Shown in pieces: positions 61,282 to 64,000 of a stretch of 64,000 nucleotides of DNA. Below the pieces are notes generated by a model that saw only the letters and a list, made by a program, of their open reading frames with translations, was not told where the DNA came from and ran no database searches. A program made the translations under genes and the position numbers. Location: assembly GCA_028274465.1 (NCBI GenBank), contig CM051456.1, positions 84,120,753 through 84,184,752 on the forward strand, given 5' to 3'. The number at the start of each line of letters is the position of its first letter. Position 1 is the stretch's first letter. Source of the stretch: Plantago ovata (Eukaryota; Streptophyta; Magnoliopsida; Lamiales; Plantaginaceae).

Positions 61282-61725
61282 GTGGTGCCACCTAATTGGA
61301 AACTTCCTTTCGAGATAATGTGTGATGCCTCAAATTTTGCTATGGGGGCAGTCTTGTGCCAGAAAATAGATAAGCAGTATCGTGTGATTTACTATGTTAG
61401 TAAGACCCTAGACTCAGCTCAAGTTAACTATACAACTACTGAAAAAGAATTTTTAGATGTTGTCTTTGCTTTACAAAAGTGTAGGTCTTATTTGTTAGGA
61501 CACCCTGTGAATGTCCACACTGATCATGCTGCTTTAAGACACTTAATAGCTAAACAAGATTCTAAGCTAAGATTAATTCGTTGGGTCTTACTGTTACAAG
61601 ACTTTGATTTGACTATAGTGGATAGGGCTGGTAAGGAGAATCACACAGCTGATCACTTGTCTAGAATTCCAAATATCCCCGTAGATGAAATTCCTGTTAA
61701 TGAGGATCTCCCGATGAACACTTGA
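61282..61725 (+). CDS. RNase H of Z2
   Basis: This 147-residue open frame is the RNase H domain that removes RNA from the RNA-DNA hybrid. The first catalytic Asp is in [16 protein letters not shown], the Glu in [17 protein letters not shown], the next Asp in [12 protein letters not shown], and the last Asp in [30 protein letters not shown] is typical of Athila and related lineages. It lies between RT and integrase as expected. Confidence 0.93.
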   Translation: MVPPNWKLPFEIMCDASNFAMGAVLCQKIDKQYRVIYYVSKTLDSAQVNYTTTEKEFLDVVFALQKCRSYLLGHPVNVHTDHAALRHLIAKQDSKLRLIRWVLLLQDFDLTIVDRAGKENHTADHLSRIPNIPVDEIPVNEDLPMNT

Positions 61726-62997
61726 TGAGAGTAGATGAAGAGCCATGGTATGCTGATATTGTGAATTATTTGGTTACGGGCATTTGCCCAACTAACTACT
61801 CAGCCTCCGATAGGAGAGCACTCTCAAAACAGTGCAGGTTTTACATATGGGATGATCCGAACCTTCTTAGAGAAGGAGCTGATGGGATCTTGAGGAGGTG
61901 TGTTCCACAGGGAGAACAACGAAGTGTACTGAGTCATTGTCATGAGCTTCAGTGCGGCAGACACTACAGTGGTGATAAAACAGCCCGTAAGGTGTTACAA
62001 GCAGGATTTTTCTGGCCATCCTTGCACCGAGATGCGAGAGAGTTTGTGAAGAACTGTGACCCGTGTCAGTGAGGGGGCAATATCGGCAAGAAGCAAGAAA
62101 TGCACCAGCAAGGGAACCTCGTAGTCGAACCTTTTGATGTATGGGGAATTGATTTTATGGGATCATTCCCATCGAGCTCGGGATATGAATACATTCTAGT
62201 CGCAGTGGATTACGTCACTAAGTGGGTTGAGGCAGTCGCCACTAGGAAGAATGATGCTTCGGTCGTCTTAAAATTCCTGAAGGATTTGATCTTCACCCGG
62301 TCCGGAATTCCTAGAACAATTATCAGTGATGGAGGTTCCCACGTCGTCAACTGTTCCTTTGCCTCACTACTAAAGAAGTATGGCGTTACTCATAATGTTG
62401 CTACACCATGTCATCCACAAACTTCTGGGCAAGTAGAGGTCAGTAATCGGCAAATTAAGAAGATCCTTGAGCGTGTAGTGAAGCCTAGCAGGAAGGATTG
62501 GGCTGGAAAACTGAATGATGCGCTTTGGACATATAGCACCAGCTGCAAAACAGTGATTGGCACCACACCATACAGACTAGTGTTTGGGAAAGCATGCCAC
62601 CTTCCGGTTGAGCTCGAGCACCGAGCTTATTGGGCAATAAAGCAGCTCAACCTTGATTTGGAAAAACCTGGGGAAGAAAGGTTGATGCAGCTCGACGAGC
62701 TTGATGAACTACGCCTCGGTGCCTATGAGAACTCCAAGCTTTACAAGGAATGAACCAAGAAGTATCACGACCGTGGCATTATGCGGAAAGAGCTGATCCC
62801 TGGCCAGAAAGCCTTAGTGTTCAACTCCTGACTTCGCTTATTTCCAAGTTTCTCCCCATGGAGCTGTAGAACTCTTGGACCCGAAAACTGGAGACACCTT
62901 CAAGGTGAATGGGCAACGTGTTAAACCATACTTTGAGCTTCCCAGTGATCTAGTGGAGGTTGATCATCTCGACCTCACCACTCCCACCTTCACGTGA
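61722..62997 (+). CDS. Integrase of Z2
   Basis: The N-terminal HHCC zinc-binding domain is visible ([18 protein letters not shown] through FVKNCDPCQ). The catalytic core has Asp in [13 protein letters not shown], Asp in IISDGGSHV and Glu in [15 protein letters not shown]. The C-terminal part resembles Z1 ([18 protein letters not shown]-like sequence near 62880-62940). There is no chromodomain. Z1's integrase at 9955-11004 is close to identical over most of the length. Broken in this copy. Confidence 0.9.
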
Positions 62998-64000
62998 AGG
63001 TATGTAGCTTGTAGTTTTTCTATTTTTTGAGTCTTTAGTAGTTTTCCTTTGTATTTAAGTGTGTTTTAGGTGATAAAATAGGTAAAAGGTTGATATTTTT
63101 CATATTCGGTCATAAAAACGGAGGACCCAGGAGTCTGCAGCTCCCGGGCGGACGGCGGTGCGCCTGGGAGCAGCAGAACGCCTGGGCGGTTTCTTCCGCT
63201 CCCAGGCGGACTACCCCACACCCGGGGCGGTGTACCCGGGAGTGGAAGAGGCCTGGGCGCCCCAGGCGGACCGCCCCACACGGGGCAGTGCGCCTGAGGG
63301 CGCCAGTGACCCGGGTGCCTAGTTTTGACCCCGGACACCGCAGATCACCTCCGAATGCAACCGTATCAACCCCTTTACCCATTTTATCACCCATTTGGGT
63401 TTCTCATGAGTTTGCTTGAGTAATACAGGTTACAGGTATACGACTAGCTCTTACCTCATGTCCACTTTCGACGTTCGGGACGAATGACGAAGTTCAGGTT
63501 TGGGGGGGGGGGGGTTATCGCTGTGTATTTCTATAACTTATTTTTCTTATGATGACTCGTGAAAACCTTTGCATTGCACGTTTACTGCTTTCCTAGGATT
63601 TAGTTTGCATTCATCCTTAGTATAGTTTTGCATGAATTTTGTGTGGAGTTTATTGCCAAACTTTTTGAAATTTTTTATTGTATAGACTAAGTGTTTATGA
63701 CCATTGCCCATGCATTGCATCTCTTGGAATAGTTTGAGGTTTGTCTCGCTTGGCTTGTCATATTTGTATGTGCACTAGTTAAACTTGGTAGTCTCGACAT
63801 CACTATGTGGTGTTTTCTCTACTGCGGTTCGCGAAGGCCTTATTATAAAATGTTGCATGTTAGAGTCTTTGGTTGTATTCTCGTGTAATTATGTACGTAA
63901 GAGGCAACAAGTCTTCACCTTGCTTATTGAGATTGCTAAATGCCTAGGAAGGAGGTAGAGTGAGGTGTGTGATCCTTTGTTTGAAACCTATTCTAACGAA
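62998..64000 (+). mobile_element. Non-coding 3' region of Z2, cut by the window edge
   Basis: No gene is seen here. In order: a block of GGGCGGACCGCCC-type palindromes (63140-63310); AGGTTTGGGG with a long G-run (about 63497-63514); the CATCAC-TAT-GTGGTG hairpin (63798-63812); and the first arm of an AACCTATTC/GAATAGGTT hairpin at 63986-64000, where the window ends. Same order as Z1 at 34965-35722. Confidence 0.88.

Larger units (their letters stand above)
55751..64000 (+). mobile_element. Element Z2: Athila-like retrotransposon with full pol, right end off the window
   Basis: Z2 has a 5' LTR (55751-57584, including a nested TRIM), primer-binding site, gag, protease, RT, RNase H, integrase and a 3' non-coding region running past 64000. 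DLGASIN-type protease, the RT block FMDDFSLFG, RNase H DHLSRI and a chromodomain-less integrase, with a tRNA-Asp primer, place it in the Athila lineage of Ty3/gypsy. It is the only element in the window with recognisable pol from end to end. It is broken in roughly eight places and carries one nested TRIM. The 3' LTR is not in the window, so it cannot be dated here. Confidence 0.92.

Overview
This window looks like plant nuclear DNA, most likely from a dicot (the clade is a tentative inference). It is AT-rich and almost entirely built of nested LTR retrotransposons of the Athila-like Ty3/gypsy type. It also holds one very long SIRE/Maximus-like Ty1/copia element, two miniature TRIM elements (one a Cassandra with 5S rRNA-like LTRs), one end of a CACTA DNA transposon, and relics of a small tandem MYB-like (SANT) gene cluster. 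There is no sign of bacterial or organelle genes. A 100-N assembly gap lies at 46206-46305. For convenience I call the three Athila-like LTR types X, Y and Z.

Layout of the left half (1-37889). Target-site duplications let the nest be read like a tree. The outermost element is Z1 (+), whose integrase lies at 9908-11004 and whose 3' LTR is 36615-37889; its 5' part is off the left edge. Y1 (3' LTR 8537-9907) sits inside Z1's integrase region, and element A (minus, 528-6018) plus a piece of X-type 3' region (1-525) sit inside Y1. Element X-minus (11330-34959, TSD GCACC) sits in Z1's 3' region. Inside X-minus is Y2 (14088-30055, TSD TGACG). Inside Y2 are X-plus (20447-26941, TSD AGCGC) and a Cassandra (17666-18358, TSD TCTTC). 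Hand-counted LTR divergences agree with this order: about 3% for Y2, about 2% for X-plus and about 1% for Cassandra.

Right half. From 37890 comes host-like DNA with a MYB-like gene copy (38572-39048). A copia element (39058-51886, TSD AAAAC) is inserted only 9 bp after its stop codon. Two further degraded copies of the MYB unit follow (52366-52612 and 53454-53645), then a CACTA end (about 54184-54440), then unassigned DNA. At 55751 a second Z element (Z2) begins with gag, protease, RT, RNase H and integrase, and runs off the right edge. A second TRIM (56959-57511, TSD GTGTA) sits in its 5' LTR.

How the parts seem to work together. Only the Z type carries RT, RNase H and integrase. The X and Y copies carry gag-protease, sometimes with a plant-specific extra ORF (aORF), but no polymerase, and element A carries only gag. 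X, Y and Z nevertheless share a long non-coding 3' region with an ordered series of hairpins, each followed by a polypurine-tract-like TTTGGGGAG. They also share arrays of GC-rich palindromes built on a GCG-NNN-CGC core, placed in the LTRs just before the TATA box, before the aORF leader, and near the ends of gag and pol. My inference is a partnership of autonomous and gag-protease-only elements recognised through common RNA structures. All retroelements here are treated as fossils; none in the window is visibly whole.
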